This document shows, one piece after another, positions 25,054 to 37,400 of a DNA stretch of 64,000 nt. The translations under genes were made by a program, and so were the position numbers. The stretch is from Ipomoea triloba (Eukaryota; Streptophyta; Magnoliopsida; Solanales; Convolvulaceae), in contig NC_044925.1 of assembly GCF_003576645.1 (NCBI RefSeq), positions 378,308 to 442,307 on the forward strand, in the 5' to 3' direction. Below the pieces are notes generated by a model. The model saw only the letters and a list, made by a program, of their open reading frames with translations, had not been told where the DNA came from and ran no database searches. The stretch's first letter is position 1; every line of letters starts with the position of its first letter.

Positions 25054-28000
25054 ATGAGCGCCATGATCCTCACTCCAATCTCCTCCACCTCGAGAACCGC
25101 GATCAATTTAGCTCAATCCAAACAACCGATATTCTTCTTCACTCGCAAATTTCCGATAATCATGTCGTCGTCTCGATCGGCGGCGGTGCATCCGGTTCCG
25201 GGGCTGAGTTGGGAGGAGATGGAGAGAGTGACGGCGGAACCGATATTTCAGAGCCGGTACAGCTCCTCGCCGAGCGGCGGTGACATTAGAAGAGGCAAAG
25301 GAGTCGCCATTGTTTGGTTCAGGAATGATCTGAGGGTTTTGGACAATGAGGCTTTGTACAAGGCTTGGATTTCCTCGGAGGCCGTGTTGCCGGTGTATTG
25401 CGTAGATCCCAGGCTCTTCTCCACTACTCATTACTTTGGTTTCCCCAAAACTGGAGGTACTTCAATTCTCCCAATCTACTCTTCGTTCTATTATTCACAG
25501 TGCTGATTGTAATGCTGAGTCAGTTAACAGTTTAATTTCCATTCATACTACTATATCTGAGTACTGTATTGCGTAGTAACTGTTGGAAAATTCTGAGTCC
25601 TGTTTGAGTGATTAGAGACCTTGTTTGAGTGATTAGAGGCCATGTGGTTCTTTCTGTTATAAAATATGTGGTTCATAATCACCTTTATATTTCTTGTGGC
25701 CTTTGTGCATTAAAAAATGTGAGGAGTAGAGTCTTTTGTGCTAAAGAAGTGGTTATGCCGCTATAAATAGCCTAATTATCTTTGTTAACAAAAACACATC
25801 AAATGAAACTCTCTTTCTCTTTTTTTAATTTCTCTGTCCCATTTTTTGAGCAAAGTGAGGTTCGCCTTGTTCTCCTTTTCTTAAAGAGTGTCAGGATTAG
25901 TTGACGTTGTCTCTATTTTACAACAGTTAAAAGCGTTATTTGTGCAATAATTAACCCAATAGTTAACTGTTTTGGTACGATGGCTCCTTCTGTCATACCC
26001 GATCTATCCCAGATAACCGCCCTCGATGGGATGGGAATAATTACAGGCCGTGGGCACAAAGAATGTTGATACTCTTCGAACAATTGAAACTAGTCTGTGT
26101 TGTTCTGTGATCTACCCGAACTTGCTCAGGAGTATAATCTGGTGAGCAGGTTCGGGTGGATCACAAAACAGCACATAGACTAGATTCAGTTGTTCGAAGA
26201 GTATCAGCATTCTTTGTGCCCACCGCCTGTAATTATTCCCATCGAGGGCGGTTATTTTGGATAGATCGGGTATGACAGAAGGAGCCATCGTACCGAAACG
26301 GTTGACTATTGTACAAATAACGCTTTTAACTGTTGTAAAATAGAGGCAACGTCAACTGTAACCATCTGACATGCGATAATAATATAATATCATGATAAAG
26401 TGAGTGTGAATTTTCCTCATAGCCAGAAAAGTTCAGTACTAATGTTTTGTTTCCAAAATTGTTTAAGGTTATACTCAAAATATGAGTTCACTAGGTTTAC
26501 TTTGCAGTGAATAGAAAAAAAAATGTTCTACTTAGTTACATGAGCTCCCTTAAGGATGAGACAGTTCTTTTGTTCTTTGAAGTAACAAATTACCAGAAGC
26601 AATAAGCTCCAGAGAAGAGCTCGTGAATACATGTTTATGAATTTGGCTGTAAAGAATTTTTAAGAGTACTTTGTTTGGCAGCCTTGAGGGCTCAGTTCAT
26701 TGTAGAGTCGTTGGCTGATTTGAAAAGGAATTTAATGAAACGGGGCCTTAACCTATTAATTCAGCATGGGGAACCTGAGGAGATCCTACCTTCACTTGCA
26801 AAGACATATAATGCACATACAGTTAAGGGATCATCTCTGGACTTCTCTTTCTGGGGTATCTGTTTATGGCAATTCTTGGTTCAAAATTTGTCTTTATTAT
26901 TTCATAAGAGATGCGCATGCCTACTGTGGCAGGTTTATGCTCAAAAGGAAACATGCAGTGAGGAGCTGAATGTTGAAAGAGCAGTCTCCAAAAACTTGCG
27001 AGATGCCATACAACCGTCATCAAATTCTAAGAATGCTACTAGGTTAGAACTGAACTGGGGTTGCACTATGTACCACATAGATGACCTTCCATTCAACGGC
27101 AAGGACTTACCAGATGTATATACCCAATTCCGTAAGGTATTTTTCTTCCCTCTGATATGTTTTACTCAATATTTTCATTGTGAGGAAAGGCTTGTAATAT
27201 CCAGGTGGATGATGATTACAGTCTGTTGAATCCAAATCGGCAATTCGAAATTGCATAAAAATTCCTACATCACTTGGTCCCTCTCCCAGTGTTGCAGAGT
27301 GGGGATCTGTTCCTGAAGTTACCCAGCTTGGTCTTCAACCAGAAAAGGCAGGTTCTTATTTAATCTATTGATAAGAAGAATAAAGGATTTCTTTAGTTTA
27401 CACACTAAGATATCTGATTTTACAGGTTTCTAAAGGGATGAAGTTTGTAGGTGGTGAAACTGCAGCTCTGAGTAGGGTGCACGAGTATTTTTGGAAGAAG
27501 GCAAGGGAATTTTGTCTCATTTATTTATTGAATGAGAATTTTCTTTTTGCTTGGCTTATCTAATTTTGCAGGTTTTGTCCATCTATTAGCACCCAGTTAC
27601 AAATGGAAAAGCATACATTACTTGCGCTATAACTGGACAAAGAAATAAATAAAAATAGGTCATATTAGAATGAACTATCTCGTACATTTTTTTCTGTCCT
27701 TTATTCAATTTCAGAGTTCCCCTTTTCAAATGACCTAGTCTGTTTTTTTTCCCTCTACATATGTTGGCTTTCTAGAAGATTTAAGTAATTGATTATGCCC
27801 TTTGAATAGGTTGTATCTTTCGTGGTATACTTTAGAATTGTCTATACCCTCCTCTTAATGATAAAAAAAAGTTGTCTGATTTTATTTGGCATTCTCGTTT
27901 AATAGGTTGTGGGGAGAATGAAGCATCTAAATATTTTTATATGCTTTCCTGCAACAGGATTTGCTAAAAATATATAAAGAAACAAGAAATGGCATGCTAG

Positions 28001-30148
28001 GACCTGATTATTCAACTAAATTCTCTCCTTGGCTTGCTTCTGGGTGCCTGTCTCCTCGCCTAATTCATGCTGAAGTACAAAATCTTCTCATCTTTTGACT
28101 ATTACACTGAATCCCTACACTTTTTTCTTGGTAAGATACTCATATTCGGTTAAATTTCGATTTGACTTGTTAGGTGAAGAGATACGAGAAGGAAAGACTA
28201 TCAAATGCTTCAACATATTGGTATGTAATACCTCTTTCCATTCCTGCATGATGACTCTTTCTTGTGAAGAGAATGATACTGAGACTTTAGGAAGTATGAT
28301 CAATATTTGGCAAATACATTCTAGTTCACTACTGCTGAAAAATATTCCCATTCCAGGGTTTTATTTGAACTGGTATGGAGGGATTACTTCAGATTTCTCT
28401 CAATCAAAGTGGGAAATTCACTTTTCCATCCAGGTAAAACAGAGTTTTGTTTGTTTTCTGGATGTATATGCAAATACTTCAGTGTAAACTCAGAAATTGC
28501 AGGGAAACTTCTGCAAACACTTTAACAATAATTTGTTATAATACTTATAGAGCAAGGCCGCAAAGTTCTTCCTTTTCTTGTTTCTGTTAAACAAACATTC
28601 ATTATGGGTTTCTTTATCGTCTACTTAACTACTGTAGTCTTATTCTTAGTTCCATTTGTATCTGCATTAGGTGGACCTCGAAAGTTAAACTCTAATTGGA
28701 GCAAAGACCAGAAATTGTTTGATGCTTGGAGAAATGGTCAGACCGGGTAAATCCTCTATCCAGAATTTGAGAGGCTGCACAGAAAACTTTTGCAGCTATC
28801 AAGCAGTTTCTCACTTCTCTTTGCTTCAACCATCCCCCCTTTTCTCCTTAGTCACCCAGATAAATGCACCAAGAAAGTGATCTGTAAAAGGTTGTTTCTC
28901 ATTGTTTTAGTCTCATTAAATTTGCATAACCAAAATTTTAGGTACCCTCTGATAGATGCCAATATGAAAGAACTTTTGACTACTGGATTCATGTCAAATC
29001 GAGGGCGTCAGGTACTTTGCATTTTATTTAGTATGATCTGAAAGGGTATTAGCTGGAAAAACCTTTAGAAAACAATTCCTGTTTGAAGATTAAAGAAAGT
29101 ATCATTTTACTTCTCCACCCCCTCCCTAAAGAAATGAAGAAGAGCAAATTGCCAAACACTACGGAACTCTCTAACATATCATTTTATTTTGACAGATTGT
29201 TTGTTCTTTTCTCGTTCGAGATATGGGCATTGACTGGCGGATGGGAGCTGAGTGGTTTGAGACATGCCTCTTGGATTATGATCCATGCTCCAATTATGGT
29301 AATTGGACTTACGGGGCAGGTGATTAATTCTTTTTACCCTACATGGGACATAGTTCTTTTATGAATGATGTTCTTGAATCTTGAGTGGTAATCCTTAACC
29401 TTCTTCAGTGCACCATAACATTATGCTTGCCCTAGCCAACATTGTCTTCTATGCTAAAGTATATATTTTCTTCCTCCCTAGGATTGGCTTGTAATTGTAA
29501 TTCAATTGTGTTGTATTTGTTCTTCCCCATACAGGTGTTGGCAATGACCCAAGAGAGGATCGTTATTTTAGTATTCCTAAGCAAGTAAGTGTGCTTAAAA
29601 AGCCTTAGCAACTTTTTGTGTGTGTTGAAATGTCATTTTCCCCATAGATTACCCGAGATTGTCTGTTTTATATTATATACATATCAATACTAGAATTGTT
29701 GCATACTAGTCACCAATCATGTTACACTCTTCAATGTGACCATGCGTATGAATATAATAAGGTTTGTGAGTATCCCCGTAATCTGTGGAAGAGTTATTTG
29801 ATGTGAGTTAAAAATCTACTGCATAAAGCTTAGTACTCATTTTCATTCAGTTAAAAGAAAAATGAAAAGATTACAATCAGAGCTTGAGTCAGAGGCTATA
29901 ATTGTATAATTTGGTCATCATGTGTTGTTATTCATAATTGAGGAGTGGGTGTTTTTTAGGCACAAAACTATGACCCAGAAGGGAAGTTTGTAGCTTACTG
30001 GTTGCCGGAGCTACGACCACTTCCAAAAGAGAAACGACATTCCCCTGGGCTGTCATACATTAAGCCACTGGTCCCTCTCAAGCATGGCTACACCACAAAG
30101 TCCAACCATACACAGGACAAGAACAGATGGAAGGGAAGGAAGTTTTGA
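25054..30148 (+). CDS. CRY3: Cryptochrome DASH, FAD photolyase family, organelle-targeted
   Basis: Thirteen exons: 25054-25456, 26682-26821, 26933-27136, 27222-27347, 27426-27500, 27958-28074, 28174-28220, 28357-28433, 28671-28746, 28942-29011, 29196-29319, 29535-29584, 29960-30148 (TGA); 565 aa, against 569 in Arabidopsis. CRY-DASH proteins bind FAD and a folate antenna and repair cyclobutane dimers mainly in single-stranded DNA; plant CRY3 enters plastids and mitochondria. Residues 1-45 look like a transit peptide. The photolyase domain begins at [18 protein letters not shown] (84-101). The FAD region includes [56 protein letters not shown] and [20 protein letters not shown]. Starts at 25063 (ATGATCCTC) or 25159 are alternatives. 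Introns 4 and 5 need GC donors, and intron 1 holds a long inverted repeat. Confidence 0.96.
25899..26357. mobile_element. Long inverted repeat (about 220-bp arms) in CRY-DASH intron 1
   Basis: The left end AGTTGACGTTGTCTCTATTT and the reverse complement of the right end AGTTGACGTTGCCTCTATTT match, and pairing continues almost to the centre near 26130, where ACCCGAACTTGCTCAGG faces GAGCAGGTTCGGGT. The whole 459-bp segment is nearly self-complementary, GC-richer than the intron, and has no ORF. It resembles a foldback element or large MITE. I could not find a clean target-site duplication. Confidence 0.8.
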
Positions 30149-31015
30149 ATGGGATTGACATCATATCATGCATGTGCAATCTTTCATCAGGTTTGTCAGA
30201 AAGTCATATGATATGATATGAATATTTGCTTTGTACTATGTGAACATTTATTTAGTAATGCACAGAGATATCAAGAAAGGTACTCCAATTTGTTAAATGG
30301 TTTCATATAGCACTATTTTAATTTTCAACCATAGCAATCTACAGTCTAGTTAACAATAGTTTCTGATTCAGAGTCTTCAAGTATTACAGATATTACTAGT
30401 CTAGTCTAGTCTTTATACGGAGTATAATAAAGAAAAAAGAATGGTACATTTTTGTCAATGATCAAGAGAATTACAAGTGTTCTTGTATAACAAAGATCAA
30501 TGACATGCTTTTGAAACTAGATGATGTTAATCTTACCTGCCATTCCAACCACAATAATAATCTCTGCTAAGCTCATACTAAAGAAGTTGCTTCTAGTAGC
30601 TAGGTACATACTTGATTTGCATGTCCTTCCCCCGTACAACAACCCAAGTTTGAACTGTGATTCTCATTTTTCTAACTTTTTTTTATTATTAAATTCTGGC
30701 AATGAAAAAAAAATAAATTTAATTAGCGACAAACGTATTACTTACAATATTCTCACACTCAAATGAAATTAGTCAAATTACTCCATTATGTTTAATATTG
30801 TACAAAAAAAATAAAATCGCATCCCATGATCAGCAATTTTAAATTAAGGATAAAACAAGATAATTATTACTCGTACAAATCGTGAGCGCACTGCCCCATT
30901 TTTCGAATTTGGTTTTGGCCAAGGTAATAATATAGCCATAATCACAGGAAATTTGTCATTGCAATAATCTAATCTCAAATATCAAAGAATGTTTTTTACT
31001 ATTGCACGGCAAGAA

Positions 31016-31181
31016 ATGTTCATCACAACTGCGATCACTACTTATTACAGTCGATAGAAGAATTCATCAATAATACAATATTCTACAAGACAATAGTATG
31101 TTCATCACAACTGCGATCACTACTTATTACAGTCGATAGAAGAATTCATCAATAATACAATATTCTACAAGACAATAGTAT
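31016..31181. repeat. Perfect 82-bp tandem duplication
   Basis: The unit beginning ATGTTCATCACAACTGCGAT occurs at 31016 and again at 31098 with no visible difference, ending in GACAATAGTAT. The identity points to a very recent duplication or an assembly or PCR-type artefact. Confidence 0.92.
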
Positions 31182-31265
31182 ATCTGGTTCTGGTATAATA
31201 TTTAACCACTGGAGTGGTAAAAGTGTGATGAATGTACGAACATTAGACACTTCATATGTAAATAC

Positions 31266-31360
31266 AGAGTACCATATTTTTTTTTGTGACAAGGTAAACC
31301 CGTGACCACTACCTGATGAGGGTATGTCCGGAATAAACCCCACTTTGTGAATATAAGAAC
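31266..31360 (-). mobile_element. 5'-truncated SINE with 16-bp target-site duplication
   Basis: Perfect copies of CTTCATATGTAAATAC lie at 31250-31265 and 31361-31376. Between them, on the minus strand, is the SINE tail (CAAAGTGGGGTTTATTC and GGTTTACCTTGTCAC) followed by a poly(A)-like run. The tRNA-like head is missing. Truncation at the 5' end with a poly(A) end and a long TSD is the hallmark of LINE-type reverse transcription. Confidence 0.85.
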
Positions 31361-31493
31361 CTTCATATGTAAATACCATTTTACACCTCAAAATCGTTGC
31401 CAGTATTTGAGATTTAGCTATATTACTACAACTAAGTAATAAATATTAATACTGTTGGTATCTGACTAACAAAAATGAGATGGGAGCTTAATA

Positions 31494-34400
31494 TCAGTTT
31501 ATAATGGGCTGAGCTAAATTACTAGATTCACTATCCAATTTCATGGAGATCTCCTCTGGCACTGGTATATTAAGTTCCGAGCAAACCAGCTGAATTATTT
31601 TTGCAGTCACGCCCCCAAACGACAACTTGTTTAGTGTTATTGCAATAGCAAACCTATTCTTCATGTCGCAAAAGCCTGTGGATCCACCCATGCCGGAATG
31701 ACCAAAGCCTATAAGGCCGGAGTCCTTTGAGTGTATCCTTTTGAAACCGAGCCCAAACTGCCCATCTGGATAGGCCAGCTTCTCATACTCTCCAACGCCC
31801 AAGAAAGCTTCGTGGATTTTTGGGTTATTGAAAAGTTTGGCATCGTGGCTGTCAGTTGAAGTGTCATCATTGACAACCAATATGTACTCGTTACTACTAG
31901 CATTTCTGCTAGAACCATCATCATCACTATCAGAGCTATCATTACTTTCTGAATTAGCCTTCCTCCATCTAGCTAATAGTTTCTTTTTGGGGGTCTTCGG
32001 AGAAGGGAATTTAGGAATGTGTCGGTGGCTTCCCAGTGGTGGCATGGAAGAAGACGATGGTGGGGGAATCTTACCACCATCAACAAGTGCTGCATAGTAG
32101 CGAGCAAGTGCACGAGCTGAGCAATGTCCATTGGCAGCAGGTATAATGGCACGTCGAGTATTGAGTGCATTAAACATGATAGGAAGGGTAACTGCAGACT
32201 GGGCAATGTTCTGTGGCTGGAAACTCGAGGGCAGGTCGGAACGGGTGCTCATTGCTGAAAGCTGGGTGAGATCATCCATATCTACCGTAAGTGATGCAAC
32301 TCGAGATTCAACACCTACAGTAGAGAATTTGTTGATTGCAGTCAGATATTGTTAAAGCAACAAAATTAAACATTTGAGAAAGAAAGAATTGCAGAAAGCT
32401 AATCAAACCAATTAACAGTTGGCAAGGTCAACAACTTCAAGCATGTTTAATATAATTTCAAAAATAATTTACTGTAGCTTCAAGAATTCTCACAAGCTGC
32501 ACTTCTAAATATGTAAGTAATATTTAGTTATTTACATTTTACTTTAGAACTTAAAATTCATCATGCTATGCCAAGGGCACATAACACACAAGAACCCATC
32601 AATTAATGCCAATTCCATTCTCCCAAAAGATTTACAGAAGGTATAGTTGAATTTCTGGAAATTACAGTGGAATACTTTGCAGCAGCAATGCATCTTTGTT
32701 TCATTAAAATTAAAGACAATAAGAATATTCTGAATAAATTTAGGAAATTAGTCATATTTCACTACTGCCATAACAAAGCTAGAATAAGGTACTCTCCACA
32801 TAGAAGTTTGCATTCTCAAAAGCTATACTTTATTGGCAGAGCAACATTTGTCTCGGAGAAGTTATTAACTAGAACACATTCGATATTCATTATCATTAGT
32901 ATATGCTTAAAGATAATAATATTATTTAATGAAACTATGAAAGTGATCAGTTGTAATGAAATCTGGCATGCATGTCCATCAACATTAAAACTAAGTAAAT
33001 AAAGAAGTATTAGGAAGTTTGAACCATGCCTGGAGGAATTCCAACATACAGCTCCCCTTCAATCTTAAGAGGATGGATAAATGCTTCTTCAAGAAAGTCT
33101 TGAAATTTTTTTCCAGATGCACGCTGTTAAATAGGGTTGATGATTGAGATAATTATAAATGTTGAGTCAAGAATGTAGACTGCAAAATTTCATACTTCTG
33201 AAATCACATCAAAAAGATAAGCCATTTGTGAATTACTTAAAAGTTTCTCTTTGCAAAATTAAACTTGGAGTTGAACAATGGTAACTAAATTTGCTAGTTA
33301 GCCGGACAATTTGAACTTTGGACATTGCTAGGATTATGATTTTGAAACAAAAATCAGAACTTCAACTATTTCTATAGAGGCGAGAATGGAGATCTTTGTT
33401 TACTCAACAGGGGATGGCAAAACTAGTTCAACCCAAAGAATTTGATTCTTATGTAGCCAAGCACTTGAAATAGTACATTGACGCTTTGAGCTTCAAACCA
33501 AGGTTATCTTTGATACAAAGATTGTTGTTCACTTGTTTAGTAGAGAAGCCAAACAAGTGAACAACATGAAATGAAGAAACCACCCCAACAAGTTCTCATC
33601 AGATTTAAGATGGTTGTTTACATTACATTCCCATCATGTTTGACTTCCTAACCAAAGAGGGAGTTAGCTTGAACCGTTATCATTTACTTCCCTTTCTTCA
33701 ACCCCTCTTATTTCTCATGCCAAACTGTATTAAGGAACATTAAAAAATAATTCTTCTGGTTCTCTCAAAAACAAATAATGTAAGCAGAAAAAACAATTAT
33801 TATAACGAAATAAAAGGATGAAGTAATGGTACAGAACTATGTGCTAATACCTCGATTATGCCACCACATAACCAGCCAAAAGACAAATAATGGTATAGTT
33901 GCTTGTGACTAGGCTCAGTCTCCGGGGTAGTCATGGCAATGCGGTTCAAACATTCATCCCAATCACACATTAATAACGGGTTTTCTCGACTCAGGTCAGC
34001 AAGGGCATTATGCAGACCAGATGTATGGTTAAGCACATGGTGAACCTGGCACAGAGAGACATAACATCCATGAGCAACTGATTTAGTTGCTAAGAGAAAA
34101 AACGTAGGAACTCTACTGGCTATCCAGTTATTTACTCTGACATCATGCTTATATTTCTCAATGGAATTAAATTGTAAATTTATATCTAGCCAGCCAAAGA
34201 GACTAAGTAAAGAGGATATGAACAACATAAAGGAAAAGAAGAAACTTAAGAGAGACAAATGTCAACCTTTATTTGATCTTTCCCATTTGATCCAAATTCC
34301 GGCCAAATGTTTGCAACATTCTCATCAAGCCTTAGTTTTCTGCTAGATGACATATTTTGAATGGTTATTACAGAAGATAGATGGCGACAATTGATTAATA

Positions 34401-37400
34401 TATTGGGTTAATTCCAAGTGCTAATAATCCGAAGGGTATGCATGTGAGGCAAAAGTTAAATGCAGTCTCCAACTTAGGTTTGTATTTTCAGTACCAAAGA
34501 CCTCTTGCCAGTTGGCTTTTTGTCTGTCACAAGTTCCTATTTGATATTTTGAAACTTCAAGAAAAAAGCAGTTACTTTACTGTTATGTATTGTATCATAA
34601 TATATTATTGCAAAGTTGGCAATAACTGGATTTATGTCACTGTTATGTGTAAGAGTTTCATTACATCTTGGTTGTTGGTTCCTCTCAGTAAGGCATTTAA
34701 AGGAACATAGGCAAAGAGAAACAAGGTAGCAAACCTTGGAAATTGATATAATCTAAGATTGGGCCAAGGTCACTCAGCTGGGCTATAATGCACATGGGCC
34801 AAATCACACTAAAAGATTGAATACAATCAAGTAACTAGTCTAACCCATGGCCTTATAAACTCATATATTCTCTCTTATTTTTTCAATGTGGGACTCTTCA
34901 CAGAAATCAAAGCTAATGAAGAGAAGAAACATGTGGTATTCAATATTTATGAAATGCTTATGATAGGTTACCACTGAAGAAAGAGGAAGGATATTATAGA
35001 AACAGGAAGGTCAAACTCTTAATGTTGCGCAGGAAAAAGGTCTTCCAGCTACTAGCTAGCAATTGAGCTTCTTGATACTGAGGATAATATGTATAGGATT
35101 TTTGTGGCAAACCTTTCTAATTGATGGTGTGCAACAACAAAGTTTTTACGGTTATGAATCAAACACTGTACAAAGTCCTTATATTTATATACAAGCATTC
35201 GGACAAGCCTACTATGACTAGATCTAGGGTTAGGGCTATTCAACATTCAAAAGATGGTACCTTTATTAGATAATTACCATCCTCTGATTGCACAACATTT
35301 AACACAAGTTAGATTATGTAAGAGCCAAGGACACCATAAATGAAAACTTAGAGCTGCATGTTTAAGTCCTGGACTGTAGGGTGCACAGTACTTAGAACCT
35401 TGCACTCATGCACATCTAAGCTACAGATCTATGCAATATAACTCGCGCTAAATTCCTAATGAAAAGCTCTTTCTCCACAAACTACAGATGGAGCTATGGA
35501 GACCCAATCCCTAGTCCTCCATTGGAAGTACCAAATGATTCTATACAATATAACTAGCCAGGTCATAATCAAAGCATTTGAAATAGTGAGATAGGGAATA
35601 AATTATTTAACAGAACCATTCAACTGGCTGCCTTCTCCCTAAAAGAAGTAAAAATGAGGCAATGGTAAAGGCCTACAGCCTACTGTTGAATATTCTATCA
35701 ACACATGTTAATGAAAACCCATTTAAAGCTTACCCTTTATCAACCAGCCAATGTAGCATTCCTGCTGTGATTCCCTTTGTTACTGAAAATACAGAAAATA
35801 AGCTATCAGGTTGAACTGGCCTTGGATCATATCTTCCAAGCATGCCAGCAGCAGTATCGATGATCACATTTCCATCTTTGTAGGCACAAACCTTCAGAGA
35901 CATCACAAAAACAAGAATACATTTATTAGCAATAACCAAGAATAAAATCATCTTCAATTCTGCCCTCTATTTAGAAAAGTATCTTCACCATTGTGTATCC
36001 TCTGCTTTTAAATATACTCCATATCTTATTTGAAAGAAAATATAGAGAGATCTACATCATCATGAAACTTTGAGAAATACCACATTATAAGGCAACCATT
36101 AACACATACCTGAATCCCAAGTACTTTGTCAGCAGTTCCAAGCTCGACTAAGAGCTGCCTCAGTTTAGCCTCAACATCAGAATGGATAGGGGTATTATAA
36201 ATCCACTGAGAATTGACCATTGGCCCTTTATTTAAGTTGCTGATACAAATTTGTTTACAGCAAAAAATGAGAGAAGCACCAAATGAAAAGCCAAAAGCAC
36301 AAGCACACAACAGACTTACCATTTCAATACAGATTCAGCAAATGGTCTCATGATGTCAATATAAACTATACGGACATTCATTGTTGCCGAAAGTCCTGAA
36401 ACCAAGCCAAATACTAAATGAGCATTACAAATCAAGAATTTTGTCTAAAGACAGAATCTTCCAGGAAGGTATATTACATACCCCGAAGCAGATTAAGGAC
36501 CCTGCCAAATATCACTATATCACCAGGAAATGCATCAACCTGGGGATAAAAAATATTGATCGAGTCTAAGTTTATTTTCTGATAGATATTACCAGTTTAA
36601 GGCCACTAAGAGCAAAATGACTTCACTTACCGGATTAAAACGTTTCACTTCTTTTTGGTTTAATTTCATCTTTTCTTGTATGACCTTGATATTTTTTTCC
36701 CTTTGCTCAGTCAATGATTTCATGTTTTCCTTCATCAGAATTCAGATGGGTCAATCAGTAAACTATAATTAGTTGGACATTATTATAAGGATATAATACT
36801 CACAACAGCTTCAGCTGCAGGTGTTGAAGAGCGAAAGAAAACAGTTGTTATCTCCATAGCCTGCTCTGGAATGTCAAGGCGGAACTTAAGTCCCATTTCT
36901 GCGAAGGCAGACAGCAGGGCCACATGATCGCCCTGAAAGATGGAAGTAGATTCAGTGCCTATCTAGCAAACTAGAAACTGTTAGAAATTATTGGCTGACA
37001 AAGTGTGTGCAACAAGTAATTAAGATAATATCAACTAAAAACATATACAAACTTGGTTACTTGGGATACTGAAATTTTGTTGTGAGGTTAAAGTTCATAA
37101 AAAATACAGAGCATAACAATGTGATGAGTATACATCAGGCTAGCAGTTCCCAGATTGTGGCAAGTGATATTATATTTTTCTTGATGCTATCACAAGGGTG
37201 CAATTATGGTAGTGGTTGCATGACTGGTTCCTAACACCTCATTTGATCATCAATTAATTGATATGAAAGTATTGCATGAGCATAGCAGATTCTCACAAAA
37301 ATTTATCTTGAAGCTCATTATATCCTATAATTTATTCTTTGGGTAGGAAAGAACAATTTTATTAATAGAGAATGAGGAATATAGAGATGATGAACAAAAG

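Larger units (their letters stand above)
30149..31493. other. Convergent 3' region between CRY-DASH and the ABC1 gene
   Basis: The 3' ends of the two genes face each other here. It holds CRY-DASH 3' UTR, AT-rich sequence, a perfect 82-bp tandem duplication at 31016-31181 and a truncated SINE at 31266-31360. No gene is supported. Confidence 0.6.

Noticed and set aside
24936..25283. 115-codon ORF overlapping the CRY-DASH first exon
   Set aside because: It is in another frame; the CRY-DASH frame has the conserved protein and a transit peptide.
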